Below, in pieces: positions 22,426 through 34,299 of a DNA stretch of 64,000 nt. Numbering within the stretch: position 1 is the stretch's first letter; each line of letters opens with the position of its first letter. The stretch comes from Erinaceus europaeus (Eukaryota; Chordata; Mammalia; Eulipotyphla; Erinaceidae). A program made the position numbers and the translations under genes. The stretch spans positions 78,139,118-78,203,117 of the forward strand of contig NC_080172.1 of NCBI RefSeq assembly GCF_950295315.1, given 5' to 3'. The notes below the pieces were generated by a model. It was given only the letters and a program-made list of their open reading frames with translations, ran no database searches and had not been told where the DNA came from.

Positions 22426-23059
22426 TTCTACATTGTGTGCCTCAGGAATTTCCCTCATGTTTTCTTTCTTTCTATATAAAGCATCTGAAAATTGTCTTGC
22501 CCTACTAATTCTTCCTAAATCTCAGAACTTTTCTGAACTGTCACCTGAGTTATACCCCCAGTGTTTACTATAATTGCTGTGTGTCTCATACTAGACTACT
22601 CTCAGTGAGAGATGAGATGCTTATTATCTATCTCCAAGTTTGGGCTGGGCAGCACCTGAAGTTGTGTGCAGCAGAAGTTTAAAGGTGCTGTGGGATATCC
22701 ACTGCTAGAAAGGAGCTGGGACCTACAGAGATGACTCATCAATATGCCTTAACATACACACCACCCAGCCTTATGTCTTAATCCCATATGGGAAGGTAAT
22801 ATGGAATCAGAGGAAACCCCAGGATTATCGTATCTCTCTTCTCTCTCTGTCTTTTTCAAAACAGTCTGGAGCATTCTTTGTACATTCTTATGAACTCTGT
22901 AAAATCAGTATTTTACAGATAGAAGAAAAAGTGATTAAAGATCTAAATATTTGTCTGGTTTGAGTTCATATGTACTCAGCCATTGTGCTAGAAATTAAAT
23001 CCTGGTCTGTTTAACTCTGGGGAGTCTGGGGGGTGTATTCATAAAGAAGTTTAATAATA
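22426..23059. other. Unassigned DNA
   Basis: Possibly a diverged SINE near 22710-22850 (CT-rich end) and a short MIR-like piece near 22905-22990. Neither can be supported firmly. Confidence 0.35.
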
Positions 23060-23232
23060 TTGGTAATAATAATTTCTGACATTAACTGGTGTTACTAAGG
23101 ACTGGGCACAGATATGCTTATCTCACGGATAAGGAAACTGGAGTTCAGAGAATTTGATTAGCCCAAATCTACATGGCAAGAGAGGGAGGAAAGCACATGT
23201 GGTTACAGGATATGGATTCTGATGAAAGTATA
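23060..23232 (+). repeat. MIR SINE relic
   Basis: TGGTAATAATAATTTCTGACATTAACTGG, CTTATCTCACGGATAAGGAAACTG, GAGTTCAGAGAATTTGATTAGCCC and CTACATGGCAAGAG follow the MIR core. Confidence 0.7.
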
Positions 23233-23289
23233 ACCGAATTTAGGGACCTACATTCTGGAGATGAGTCACCTACCTGTGTTGTCAAATTC

Positions 23290-23455
23290 ACTGCCCACAT
23301 TCCAGTCCTGTCATAGATGGTTTGTGCAGCTTTGGGTAGATCACCTCATCTCTTTGAGCATCTGGGTTCTCATTTATGATTCTGAGGAGAAAATATAAAG
23401 TTCTTAGCACAGAATCTTATGTACTTAAATACTCAATAAACATATTGACATGTTA
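23290..23455 (+). repeat. L2/MIR3-class relic
   Basis: Carries GTGCAGCTTTGGGTAGATCACCTCATCTCTTTGAGC, GGTTCTCATTTATGATTC and a terminal ACTCAATAAACATATTGA, the ordered motifs of L2-type 3' ends (TGGGCAAGTCACTTAACCTC ... CTCAATAAATG). Confidence 0.65.
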
Positions 23456-24104
23456 CTATTATTATTATTGCAGGGCTTAGTCAGCCAGAGATGAAATTTT
23501 TATTACCTTTTTGATGTAGCATGATATTTTTTTCTTAGTAAGCCTTTTAAGTTTGATGGACTTGAGAACTAAATTTGATGAAAAAAATCATCAAAGGAGT
23601 CAGAAATTTCAAAAACTAATATTCACTTTTATGATGAGCTATATTTCAAGTAAAATTTCCGGGACTGAATTTTGACAATAGAGATGGTGGGAAGGTAATA
23701 TGTCTTTTTCAATTAGGTATGTTAACATGTTGACATGAAGCCTTGGAGAAGTAATCTAGACAGCAGCTGCAAGGGTAAAAATCTGAGTAGACCTGTGTTT
23801 TATTTTCTTCACAATTACATTTTTGTACAATTGTTGGTGGGACTAGTCAGCTAGCTTCATCATCTTGTCTGTACCAATTGGAACAATATCCTCCTCTAAT
23901 TCTTGATTTGACTTAATACAATTGTTTTGGATTGTTCTGCTTGATCTTAGGGCTGATTATACCACATCAATACAAACCAGATAAAGTAGAAAAGTTTCCC
24001 TTCAAAATAAGCCTTTATTGAACAATGAGATCTAGAAGAGGGAATTACAGTTTCAAGAGAGTTTTACTTTTCTCTTAACATAGCATGCTAAAATTGATTA
24101 CCAT

Positions 24105-24245
24105 AATAATTGGCACTGTTTGAATTTGGTATAATGAAAAGACTGTACAGACCTTTTTATCTAATTCCTAACATGAAAAGTAGTTTGAATCGCCTCATTT
24201 TTCTGGTTCTCAGTTTCCTCATATATAAAATGGGTGATGTGGGGC
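24105..24245 (+). repeat. L2/MIR-class relic
   Basis: Ends with GGTTCTCAGTTTCCTCATATATAAAATGGG, a well-known motif of MIR/L2-class repeats. The upstream part is too diverged to place. Confidence 0.5.
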
Positions 24246-24475
24246 AGGGAGTGGGTTGAGAAGTGGCTTACCTAGTAGAATATACATATATATATATATA
24301 TATAACCATGAGGATTTGAGCCCCTCTCTACCACATGGGAGCATCTGAAGGGCAGATGCTTCATGAGTGAAGTGTTACAGTGTCTCTTCTCTCCCTGGCT
24401 TTCTCTTCCATGTTCTATGTCTATTCTCTATATAAAAAAGAATAAAATGAAATCTGCAAACAAACAAACCTTCCA
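24246..24475 (+). mobile_element. SINE-B-like, plus strand, with internal (AT)n
   Basis: A B-box-like GGATTTGAGCCC, then the ACATGGGAGCATCTGAAGGG, GCTTCATGAGTGAAG and CT-rich blocks and an A-rich tail. A (AT)n run at about 24283-24303 sits between the A-box region and the B-box region. Confidence 0.6.
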
Positions 24476-24634
24476 AGAATGGTTGAGTCTTATATAATGT
24501 GGATCCCCAGCAATAATTTTGGTAATAAATAAAATGGTTGATATAAATTATATTAGCATCACTTCAACAACAGTCCAAGTCTAGCCCATTACCTGTTCTG
24601 TAAATATTGGAGCATGATGTTCTGTATCATGTAT

Positions 24635-24830
24635 GTATCCTCTTAAATTTGCTAGATAGGTGTCTTTGGACTAGTCACAACCTCATTAGGTCTTTATTTC
24701 TTCATCTGCTAGATAGGAATATAAAAAAAAAGAAAAAGAAAAATCACTTCATAAGTATGCTGCTTAGACTAATTGAGACAATCCTTATAAAGAGCATAAT
24801 GTCTGAGTACATCATAGATAATCACCAAAA
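24635..24830 (+). repeat. L2/MIR3-class relic
   Basis: GGACTAGTCACAACCTCATTAGG, TTTATTTCTTCATCTGCTAGATAGG and AGACTAATTGAGACAATCC correspond to the AGTCACTTAACCTC ... TCCTCATCTGTAAAATGGG ... GGATTAAATGAG series. Confidence 0.5.
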
Positions 24831-25014
24831 TATAGCTATCTTTATAAATAATAGCATTTTTATTGAAAAATAATATATAAACTAATATGCAATCTATAAT
24901 TTATCATTATATAGCTTTTGGTTTTGTATCTAGTGGCAGGTTGAAGATTATGACCATAAATTACTGGATTATTGGTATCAACTGAAATAATGTCATTATC
25001 ATATTTGGGCCATT

Positions 25015-25150
25015 TTATTTTCTTTTATTTTTAGTACCAGAGCACTGATCAACTCTGACTTATGGTCATGCAGAGAATCGAACCTGGAACTTTGGAGCCT
25101 CAGGCATGAGAGTGTTTTTGCTTTCTAACACTGACCGATTCCTCCATTCT
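25015..25150 (-). mobile_element. SINE-C, reverse strand
   Basis: TACCAGAGCACTGATCAACTC, GAGAATCGAACCTGGAACTTTGGAGCCTCAGGCATGAGAG: close match to 34330-34390. Confidence 0.75.
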
Positions 25151-25499
25151 GTACACTCTAACTGATAAGAAATTTATAGTTTAGGACAGTAAACAATACC
25201 TTTCTATGTATTTTCTGTAGAAATTTTGTACCCAGAGCAGTCAGAATTATAGATCTAAGGCATAATGTTAGAAACAAATTCACTGTTCTGTCATTGCACA
25301 TTTGGGTTGTTTCCAAATTTTGACTTTTACATTATATAGTGCTGACAGGAGCATAGATTTGTATAGATATCTTTAAATATGTGTTTTTGGATTCTTTGGG
25401 TAGATGCTTAGTAAAGGAATTGTTGGATGGTATAGTAGATTAATTTTTAATGCTTTAAGGAACCTCTGTTTTCTCTAAAAGTGCTGAGCCAATTTAGTT

Positions 25500-25800
25500 T
25501 TTTTTTTCTCTTCTTTTTTTTTAAATTGTTTCTATTGCTACCAGGATTATTGTTGGTGCTTGGCGCCTGCAAATCCATCACTCCTGGCAGCCATTTTTTT
25601 TACTTTTTTTTTTTTCTCTTTTCTTTTCTTTTGATAGGTCAGATAGAAATTGATAGGGGAGAGGGAGAAAGTCATGAAGAGAGAAAGATACACCTGTACT
25701 ACTGCTTCCCTGCTTGTGAAGCTTCTCTCCTGTAGGTGGGATGCAGACATTCAAAACCAGGTAACATGTAAGTTTAACTAGATGTGCCACCACCTGTTCC
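25500..25800 (-). mobile_element. SINE-A, reverse strand
   Basis: CCAGGATTATTGTTGGTGCTTGGCGCCTGC tail module, AAATCCATCACTCCTGGCAGCC, GATAGAAATTGATAGGGGAG middle, and a head ending GATGTGCCACCACCTGTTCCC. Confidence 0.75.
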
Positions 25801-25849
25801 CTATTTTTGTTTTTAATAATGGTGTAAAAGTGCTATATTTTCTTTTTTC

Positions 25850-26065
25850 TTGAATGTATTTTAATATTTTATTTATTCATTACTGGATAAAGACAGAGAG
25901 AAATTGAGAGGGGAGAGGGAGCTAGAGAGGAAGAGAGATACCTGCAGCCCTGTTTGACCTCTTATAAAGCTTTCCTTCTGCAGGTGGGGACCAGGTGCTT
26001 GAACCCAGGTCCTTGTACTCTGCAATGTGGGTACTTAACCAGGTGTGCCACCGCTTGGCCCCCAA
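25850..26065 (-). mobile_element. SINE-B, reverse strand
   Basis: TTTTATTTATTCATTACTGGATAAAGACAGAG, CCTGCAGCCCTG, CTTCTGCAGGTGGGGACCAGG, GGTCCTTGTACTCTG and AACCAGGTGTGCCACCGCTTGGCCCC, close to the family. Confidence 0.85.
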
Positions 26066-26384
26066 AATGCTATATTTTCTTCACATTCTCATTAGCACTT
26101 ATTTCTATCCTTTTGATGTAATCCTTTCTTGCTGGGGTGAGACAATATTTCATTTGTTATCTTGAGTTTTATTTCTTGGTGAGATGTTTTTCATAGACTT
26201 CTTGGCCATCAGAATGTCTTTGGTTCAGATTTTGTTCAGATCTTCTTTTAATTATTTTGTGGTGTTATTTTTGTTTGTTTTGTTTGAGTGTTGTGATTCC
26301 CTTACATATTTTATTAGCTTTTTGTTGTACAACATAGAAAGATGTCCCAGTAAGTAATCTTTGTTTTTAATGCTGGTCATTTTT

Positions 26385-26595
26385 ACTTTCTTTTAATTAT
26401 TTTTATTTATTTATTAGATAGAGACAGAAATTGAGAGGATAGGGGAAGATAGAGTGGGATAGAGAAATAGAGAAACCTGCAGCACTGCATCACCAATTTG
26501 TAAAGCTTTCCCTGCAGGTGGGGACTGGGGGCTTGAACCTGAGTTTTTGCATTGTAACGTGTGCTCAACCAGGTGTGCCATCACCCAGCCCCTTG
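26385..26595 (-). mobile_element. SINE-B, reverse strand
   Basis: TTTATTTATTAGATAGAGACAGAAATTGAG, CACTGCATCACCAATTTGTAAAGC, GCAGGTGGGGACTGGGGGCTTGAACC and CAACCAGGTGTGCCATCACCCAGCCCC. Confidence 0.85.
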
Positions 26596-26668
26596 GCTAT
26601 TTTTCTATGAATTTTTTTTATTTTGATGTAAATTCATCTTTTTTTTTTTGCTTTTGTTTTCCTCACTC

Positions 26669-27050
26669 TCCAACATATGAGTACTTTAGGAAGCTGTGGT
26701 ATATGTGCATAATGGAATTCTCCACAGCTGTAAGAAATGACAAAATTTTCTCTTTTGCTACAAAATGGATGGGACTGAAAGGAACCATATTGAGAGTAAT
26801 AAGCCTGGAGGAGAAGGAGAAATACCACATAATATTACTCTTAAGTGGGACCTAAGAAAGCAAGCAAAAGACAATATAAGGGAAACATCAATAAACTGTG
26901 GTATATCACAGGAGATCTAAGAAATCAGAGGAAGGAGGATGTGTAGGATGGGCTTAAGATGAATGTCCTGCAGTGGAGGAGGACTTACTTCTGAGTACAA
27001 TGAATTTCATTGTCCTTTGCAGTAAAGATTCATTTTAGTCAGTCATAAAA
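26669..27050 (+). mobile_element. L1 3' segment, sense orientation (twin-priming partner)
   Basis: Begins CAACATATGAGTACTTTAGG and continues with GCTGTGGTATATGTGCATAATGGAATTC (peptide KLWYMCIMEF-TAVRND), TGGATGGGACTGAAAGGAACC and AAGTGGGACCTAAGAAAGC, the 3' end of an older L1. Its 5' edge is the L1 position that the inverted segment reaches at 25255-25320, as expected for one insertion with an inverted 5' part. Confidence 0.8.
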
Positions 27051-27899
27051 AAGTTGCCCAGAGATTCTTGCAAGTTATATTTTATCTGTTTCAACAAAAC
27101 ATAGTGGACTATTCCCTGAATCCTAATTCTAACCTATATGGTAGCTGCAACATTTGCAGACACACTTCTCTGAAAATACCCCAGGGAGTAGCTAGTTCCT
27201 CAGAGGCAGATAGCACCCTCTCCCACTCCCCTCCATGGCAGAGTTATGCCAGTCAATGTTTATCTTTAAAGCTCACTCAGTAGCCAAAACCACTGTTTGC
27301 ATCAAAATAGATGCCTAAAAATCTTCCCAGTAGAGCAAAGAAAATGAGCTCAGATATAAATGAAGTACAATATCCAACACATGATTTTATGCCACTCTTA
27401 CTTGCTTATGAGGCTGTAAAAGTGAATTCTGTTGTGGTGAATATCAATACTTAAAACCCCATAGTTTTTGAAGTATTTCAAATCATAGAGAATAAAAATG
27501 GAAGTTTCTGCTAGTTTGACTTTGTAAAGTGGAAGTGGGAATTGAAATAAAGAGGACAGACAATTGGGATTCTTTAAGCAGCCAGGCTTATGTTCCTAAT
27601 TTCCAGTGCCTTATTCAATTTTAATCAGACAAAACAAGTTCTTCAAGTGTGAGTCAATAGCATTATTTTCTTAATTGCTTCTAAATTATTTTTCTTTTTC
27701 TCCTCCTAGATGCTCTTATTTGTTATCATGTTGAGCCATGGTTTTGTTTTTCACAAGTATATACAGACAGTTCACTATAGAAATATAAATGGGTGATTAC
27801 AACCCCTACATCTTTAGAAGCACATATTATATGTGTTTTTGTATATTTATTTTCTACTGGATTAAAGAAATGTGTGTGAATTTTAGTCAGTAAAGACTA
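27051..27899. other. Unassigned DNA
   Basis: No repeat, RNA or coding signal recognised. A 71-codon frame at 27068-27283 has no visible features. Confidence 0.45.
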
Positions 27900-28135
27900 C
27901 AGATCTGGGAAAATAGCTAATGATAATGTAAAAAACTTTTATGCCTAAGGTTCTGAGGTCCCAGGTTCATTCTCTAGCACCGCCATAAGCCAGAGTTGAA
28001 CAGTGCTCCAGTCTGTCTCCTCCCTCCATCCCCCCACCTCTCTCTCTCTCTCTCTGTCTCTCTCTCTGTCTCTCTCTCTCTATATATGTGTGTGTGTGTG
28101 TATGTATCTTCCTGTATCTCTCACATTAAAAATAA
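27900..28135 (+). mobile_element. SINE-C, plus strand, with (TC)n and (TG)n tail
   Basis: AATAGCTAATGATAATGTAAAA (A-box side), GAGGTCCCAGGTTCATTCTC, AGCACCGCCATAAGCCAGAGTTGAACAGTGCTCC, then a (TC)n run at about 28038-28080 and (TG)n at 28087-28100, ending in AAAAATAAATAA. Confidence 0.75.
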
Positions 28136-28849
28136 ATAATATTTCTAAAAGGGAAGATTAGAGATGATCTACATATGAATGAAACAAGTGGGACCCACCT
28201 ATCTTTTAGTCTAATATCTGCTCTTCAATGGCATATGCCTGCTCAATGATTTTTTTTCTCCTCTTCCCTTCTGCATAATGATACTTTACCAGAAAGTAGA
28301 TCTTAATATGCTGCAATAGGATGATACAAAATATACACATCTGCAGAGTGATGATACCATTTAATACTGACTGGGTTAGAGAATATCTTCCTTATTATTA
28401 CTGAAGATAATCATATTTCAATTTGAAAATTTAATTTGGTCATGTATTTATTCACTCAATGGAATTTAACTGTACTCTCTTGCTCTAATAATTAGAGTGT
28501 AGGGAATATGGCAGATAGATTATACCCTTCTTTACAGGGTAGTAGTAAGAATGGACATTGAAACAAACGCTTGCTAAGTGAAGACAAGATTCCAGTGAGA
28601 TAAATATGCCACTTATTTTCAAAATATATTGTATATTATATTATTTCAGTGTACTTTTTGTCCACATCTCACTAATATACATATATAATTTTTCTATTTC
28701 TTTCTCTATTTCTGTCAGATTCTACTGTAAATTTTTGTTTTCTGTAAGCTATACCATAAACATGTTACTACCTTGGTTTGTAGTTTTATCGATAAAGGTG
28801 TTATATATTTGGATATATATGTACATGACAAAGAAACATTTTAAATTTC
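28136..28849. other. AT-rich DNA without features
   Basis: No repeat family recognised. A 109-codon frame starting at 28606 is low-complexity hydrophobic, runs into the SINE-A that follows and is not considered coding. Confidence 0.45.
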
Positions 28850-28863
28850 GATGTTACTTTTTC

Positions 28864-29149
28864 TTTTTAATTTTATTTATTTGTTTATTTTCCCTTTTTG
28901 TTGCCCTTGTTGTTTTTTATTGTTGTAGTTATTGATGTTGTCATTGTTAGATAGGACAGAGAGAAATGGAGAGAGGAGGGGAAGACAGAGAGGGACAGAG
29001 AAAGACAGACACCTGCAGACCTGCTTCACCGCTTGTGAAGCGACTCCCTTGCAGGTGGGGAGCCAGAGGCTTGAACCGGGATCCTTACGCCTGTCCTTGT
29101 GCTTCGCGCCACATGCGCTTAACCCGCTATGCTATCGCCTAACTCCTGA
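28864..29149 (-). mobile_element. SINE-A, reverse strand, with target duplication
   Basis: TTTATTTGTTTATTTTCCC tail, GATAGGACAGAGAGAAATGG middle, CCTGCAGACCTGCTTCACCG, GAACCGGGATCCTTACGCC (B box in reverse) and GCGCTTAACCCGCTATGC (A box in reverse). Flanked by GATGTTACTTTTTC at 28850-28863 and GATGTCACTTTTTC at 29148-29161. Low divergence. A 111-codon plus-strand frame here is a SINE artefact. Confidence 0.9.
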
Positions 29150-29161
29150 TGTCACTTTTTC

Positions 29162-30394
29162 GTCATGTTTGAATCATAATTACTGTCTCAAAGTGACCTT
29201 AAATAAAAAAGGAAAAGATAACATTATGTATGCCATTTGTAAAATGAAAGATAGAACTTACTTCTAGAATTTGACCCAAAGATTTCATTTCCTCTGTAAC
29301 TGCCCTTTATATCTCTTTCACAGGTTTTTTTTTTGAATAATTGAGAACCCTAAAGAAATCTTTATTTACATCTTTAAGGTTCATTGAACATGGGACCCAT
29401 AATCTAGAATGATTAGCTTTTTGCCCTAGTCACATTATCCATAAGAAGAACCTTTCTTTTTCTCACCCAAAGTAAGAAAACCCTGTTATCTCGTGCCATA
29501 GATTTAGTTATGTCTGTACCTTTCCCTTCTAGTTTACCTGCAATGACAAAGATAAACTTATTTATCATTCTTGCATCTCTATAAAACAAAAATATTTTGT
29601 AAATGTTTTTCTTATCTGTATAATTGGATCTTTTGGTCCATTTTCAGTTTCTTAGTGGGTCTCTCTCTACCAGACCAGGCTCACTCATTTACTTCATACA
29701 CACAATTGCCTTCTGGAAACAACCAGGTCTAGTGTGTTATTTATACATGGTTTCTGATCCACATTTGCCTAATATTCTCACTACCAATTCTAGAGGAAAG
29801 CACAAATAAGTTATTGTTGCAGCTGTTTCTAAGTTAACAGTGTAAAGAATGACTGTACTAGAGAAAATGACTGGTAGCAATATACTGTGGTTCAAAAATA
29901 TTATTCCCAATTGCTATTGCTATAGATGTGTAAGGTTTCCATATGTGTACTCAGAGTCACATGAAACTGTGCTTTTGGAGAAGCGTTCAACTGAAATGTG
30001 GGTATGTAGTGGTTTTTATCATCATGATATGAAGCCAGAAAGCACCAGTCTTGAGAATGGCCTCATCCCCCCAGTCCACATCACAGTGACAATTTCACCT
30101 CTTCATGACCTCTGGAAGCTATTATTAGCAAATTGGCTAGTTTCACAAGTCATTTTTGTCTGTTATTTCAAAAGAGAGACAAAGCAGAACAATGTTTTGC
30201 TTTTGTGGATTGTGACCATTAATATTTGGAGTAAATATTTCCTTAAGTCCTGAGCAAATCACACTGGGAACATGATAATTGTAGCTGCTGTGTCCTGAAC
30301 TACTTTATAGCAATGCATAGCCCTAGACCCTTAATCCAAGAGGTCAGCAGGCAAGAAAGAGTAGAATTAATCTTGAAATACCTATAGTTCTTAT
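29162..30394. other. Unique DNA with an unrecognised 134-codon frame
   Basis: No repeat recognised over 1.2 kb. The plus frame 29849-30253 begins MTVLEKMTGSNILWFKNIIP and ends at a stop, with no domain, no codon-bias signal I could judge, and no splice context. Treated as chance. Confidence 0.45.
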
Positions 30395-30597
30395 ATTTTA
30401 TCTTTATTAATTTATTGAATAGAAGCAGTCAGATATTGAGAGGGAAGAGGGTGATGGGAAAGAGACAGATAGACACCTGCAGCACTGCTTCACCACTCGC
30501 AAAGTTTTCCTCCTGCAGGAGGGAAAAGGGAGCTTGAACTGAGTTCCATTGTAACTTGTGGACTCAACCAGGTGTGCCATCATCTGGCCCCCCTATA
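30395..30597 (-). mobile_element. SINE-B, reverse strand
   Basis: TCTTTATTAATTTATTGAATAG, CACCTGCAGCACTGCTTCACC, CTCCTGCAGGAGGGAAAAGG and CAACCAGGTGTGCCATCATCTGGCCCC. Confidence 0.8.
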
Positions 30598-31589
30598 GTA
30601 CTTGATACAGCTATTTTGTAATGTTTGAAAATTTCAGGTGTTAGTCCTAACCTTGCTGAACTCACCCTTTAAATTCACTTGACTTGGATGGATGGTTAAA
30701 GTAAGATATGTGGCAATTCATTTAAAAAACTAATGTCACAGGAAGACTAGTAAATAAATCCAAAAGATGCAGTATGTAAAGCTAAATTCAGTAATATATA
30801 CAACTTTTGTTAGGCTTCTTTATGATTTAAATATCTCAACCAAGCTTTCTAAAGTCAATGTATCCTTCAGTGGAATATAAATCACAAGATTTTCACTAAC
30901 TAGCAAGTTTTACTACTAATGAAATAAATAAAATGCCTGATGCAAAAAGAATGAGTATGTGTAGCTTAGTTTACTTAAGGGCATAAATCAAACACTCTGA
31001 ATAAAGAGAACCCAAAGTATTTTAAATATATACATATATATATTTACACACACAAATATGGATAAATTAGGTTTCCCTCATAAAAGAGTCTGAAGACAAT
31101 TATTTGCAAGTCAATTATGAGGAATTTAGCAATATTGTTTTCTAATTTGTGTCTATGTGGAAGCTACACTTTGTCAGTACTTAGTATATTTGTGAATAAT
31201 GCTTTATAGTATCTAATTACTGAAGGATCCTCCAGAGATATATAAAGTGGACTTTGCACAAAAAGGAACTAGTTTCTCTGTTGAAAAATAAATAAAAGAG
31301 AGTAGGAGAGCAGTTTTTCAAGCTTTTACTAATTACTGTATTCTCCTTTCTTTATGAATTTAATGTTTGGCTCTCTTTTGCCATTATGTTCACTTCTTGA
31401 TTTACAACTTTGCTTCTGTTGTGTCAATATCACCTTTAGTTGTATCAACATCACTTTTAGCAGACTTATGACTGTAACTTACTTCTTAGCAACCCCTCTC
31501 CCACCACCATTTTGTCTTGATATCCTCTCACAGGTGACAAATACTGAAAAGAATTACAGATTAAAAGTGTAGGCTGGAGATCAGTGATT
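30598..31589. other. AT-rich DNA without features
   Basis: Nothing recognised apart from short ATATACATATAT runs near 31026-31045. Confidence 0.45.
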
Positions 31590-31720
31590 CAAGTTAAAGT
31601 CCTACAACTTGATATTAATAAGACTTTGAAAAGCCTGCACACTAGTTTTCTTATCTGTGAATGAAGATAAAAATATCTTCCTTAAATTTTTTACCTAAAG
31701 TAGTTGGCACTATCCCTAAA
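31590..31720 (+). repeat. MIR/L2-class relic
   Basis: GTCCTACAACTTGATATTAATAAGAC, then CTAGTTTTCTTATCTGTGAATGAAGATAAAA resembles the TCAGTTTCCTCATCTGTAAAATGGGGATAA motif. Confidence 0.4.
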
Positions 31721-32069
31721 AAGAAGAAATTAAGAAAGTATAGCAAGATTTAACATATAGGCTTTCTCTTTTTCTACCCTAGTCTAGCTGAATGCTCAAC
31801 TAGTAATTTGAGCAATTGAAAAACTGCTCTCCTACTCTTTTTTATTTTTTTTTTAAGATTTCAGTTTTGAAAATATTTAGAGAGAAGGGATAGTCTCCCT
31901 TGTCCATTAATAGCTGAACTTTCGCAGTCCTCTCAAGATTTGAGAGGTCTCTGAAAAATACATCAATAAAGTTCCTTTCTCTTTATCTCCTTGAGTTCCA
32001 GAATGAAGGCAACAACAGAAATAGCAACTGGTTAAACTGTTTTCCTTGGCTTTCCAAACTAATTCTCCC

Positions 32070-32085
32070 CTATTCTTTCTCTCTC

Positions 32086-32135
<50 letters not shown>

Positions 32136-32156
32136 CCTCCCTCCCTCTCTCTCTTT
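32070..32156 (+). repeat. (CT)n microsatellite
   Basis: CT repeat with CCCT interruptions. Preceded and followed by SINE-like sequence; the flanking piece 32158-32180 (GGGGGAATCAAACCCAGGAT) resembles a reverse SINE-C B box. Confidence 0.85.
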
Positions 32157-32369
32157 GTATGGGGGAATCAAACCCAGGATTTCCCTCTGCTACTGAAGCA
32201 CCTACTGGTTTCTTCTATATTTTTAAGAGAGAAAATGAAGAAGAGATAACCAGCACCATTCCACTTCCACTGCTCTCTGTCTTAGGCGGCGAAGGCAGAG
32301 CCCGGGCATGGAAATATTGTATTCTACATGCTGAGTCACATTTTCAAATAGTTTTGTTATATACTTTTT

Positions 32370-32545
32370 AATATTTAGCTTATTTCATACAAGAGATAGA
32401 TTCACATGAGAGACAATGAGAAAGAGGAAGAGAATGACAAGTCAGAGCATCACTCTTAACACATGTGGTGCTGAAGATGAAATGGATAACCTCAAGCATG
32501 CAAGTCAGACATTCTGCCATGTAAACTATTTCCCCAGTTGCTAAA
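32370..32545 (-). mobile_element. SINE-C-like, reverse strand, diverged
   Basis: GAGAGACAATGAGAAAGAGG, GTCAGAGCATCACTCTTAAC, GGTGCTGAAGATGAAATGGATAACCTCAAGCATGCAAG and CCATGTAAACTATTTCCCCAG follow the reverse SINE-C order loosely. Confidence 0.5.
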
Positions 32546-33674
32546 GTAATTAGTTTACATATCCTTAGGAGATACAGGGCAACATTCTACTCTCTGTTCA
32601 TTGATACCTACAATCATGAACTCCAGCATACTACAATGAACTTGAGGCAAGTAGGTACAGGATACACAGTGGCGTAAGCTTGAACATATTCTAGCAAAGG
32701 CTCAGAATTAAAGTCTTAGGGCCAGTTTATTTCCTGGACTCAGAGCTGGAAATCCCATACATAGTTCACATTATCTCTGAATCACAGAATGGATTTGTTG
32801 CTATGAATTATAACTGTAGGTACCATAGATGCTAACTGTTACTTTCAGTTTCTTAAACTACCAAAATGGTTTAAAATAGTAAGTTAAAAATCGTTTCTCC
32901 TTTTCATGCTGTGTCTTATCATAGACAATGACTTGAAATAAAATATCATGTTTGCTACTTGACCTGAATCTACTATTAAACAGTCGTACTAGATTCCTGA
33001 AAATACAGACTAGTTGTCTTCCATATTTAGCTTTCACTATTGTACTAAGAACAGTTTGACTTTGCCATTGCTATTAATGGATACATACGGATGATTTTGT
33101 ACACTGCTTTAAGATCTTGTCTTAGAAGGTAGAAATCTTTTATATTTTGCTCCTTTGCTTTTTTTTTTTTTTGACAGTCTGACATTTTTACAGATGAACA
33201 ATTATTCAATATGTAAAGTTTAAATGGCTGTCCCTATTCAGTAAAGCATTGTATTATTGAATGAATTACAAAGAGGCAGTATCCTTTACACATTAACTTT
33301 GAATCTGTTGCTTGGAGGAAAATCCTGGCTTTCTTTCAGATGCTAATAGCATACTGTCCAGGCAAAGAAAGGTTATTTTCTAAAAATATTTGTAAGTCTT
33401 GATTTGTTTTCATTATTTATTTTCCTTAATAGTGACTCTTTACAATATTAGGGCAATTCTTTCCTACTATCGATTAAGGTAAGTTTGTCTCATTTGATGT
33501 GTTTTGTTCTTTAAAAATTTAAATTTTTATTGATTATAAAGAGTATAAACCACTTGTGATGACTCTTATTAATGGTTGATGGGTATTTTATTTTTTCATA
33601 AAGAGAACAAAACAAGTACCTTAATGTTATAAGAATGAATATATATGACATTAACTAGGCAATAAAAATATTAT
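32546..33674. other. Unassigned DNA
   Basis: No repeat or coding signal recognised. A poly(T) at 33160-33173 is the only simple sequence. Confidence 0.45.
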
Positions 33675-33895
33675 TGGCGGCTGGTGGTGGTACACCTGGT
33701 TGAGTGCACATGTTACAGTGTGCAAGGGCCCAGGTTCGAATCCCCGGTCCCCACCTGCAGGGGGAAAGCTTCATGAGTGGTGAAGGAATGCTGCAGGTAT
33801 CTCTCTATCTCTCTCCCTCTCTATCACTCCCTTCCTTCTAGATTTCTGACTTCCTTTATCTAATAAGTAAATAAAGATAAAAAAATTAAAAAAAG
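33675..33895 (+). mobile_element. SINE-B, plus strand, well preserved
   Basis: GGCTGGTGGTGGTACACCTGGTTGAG (A box), CCAGGTTCGAATCCCCGG (canonical B box GGTTCGAATCC), CACCTGCAGGGGGAAAGC, GCTGCAGGTATCTC, CT-rich stretch and AATAAGTAAATAAAGATAAA tail. The intact pol III boxes make it the reference copy in this window. Confidence 0.9.
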
Positions 33896-34299
33896 AAAAT
33901 TAAAAAATGTTCTTGGACTTTGCGTATATAAAGCTCTCTACTTGCTTCTTTATGATGTGTAAGCAAGAAAAATCTGTTCATCTGTGTAATGTCAACAAAA
34001 AGTCTGTTAATGCTATTTGTGCACAGGAAAAACAATGTATTATTGTTCAATGTGGAGGAATGAGGTTGTTTCTTACATCACTCATCTTTTTTCCACTCCT
34101 CCCACTTCTCCTCTTAAGCCCTCCAAACAAGACTATATTTCTGATACTAGATCAAGTACTTCTGCGTATACTGGGGACATATAATGCATGCTGAGATCTT
34201 CAGGTTTTTCCCTCAGAATTTTTAGATTTCTAGTGCTTTAGTATCATTTGGTATTTGTCTACTTACATGAGGGATGATCTTGCATAAGCCATTTGAACT
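33896..34299. other. Unassigned DNA
   Basis: A 95-codon frame at 33907-34194 with several cysteines is not recognisable as any protein. Confidence 0.4.

Larger units (their letters stand above)
25255..26668 (-). mobile_element. L1 inverted 5' segment (twin-priming), interrupted by SINEs
   Basis: Reverse-strand L1 ORF2 C-terminal sequence: starts at the point equivalent to CAACCCAAATGTGCAATG near 25300 and runs to TTTGCTTTTGTTTTCCTC near 26660. Three SINEs at 25500-25800, 25850-26065 and 26385-26595 lie inside it. It is older than the L1 copies at 16794 and 56279 by its divergence. Together with 26669-27050 it forms one inserted element. Confidence 0.75.

Noticed and set aside
28932..29267. 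111-codon frame similar to one at 35578-35799
   Set aside because: Both are the same frame through reverse-strand SINE-A copies, which explains their similarity.
29849..30253. 134-codon plus-strand open frame
   Set aside because: No recognisable domain, no splice or promoter context; expected by chance in 64 kb of AT-rich DNA.
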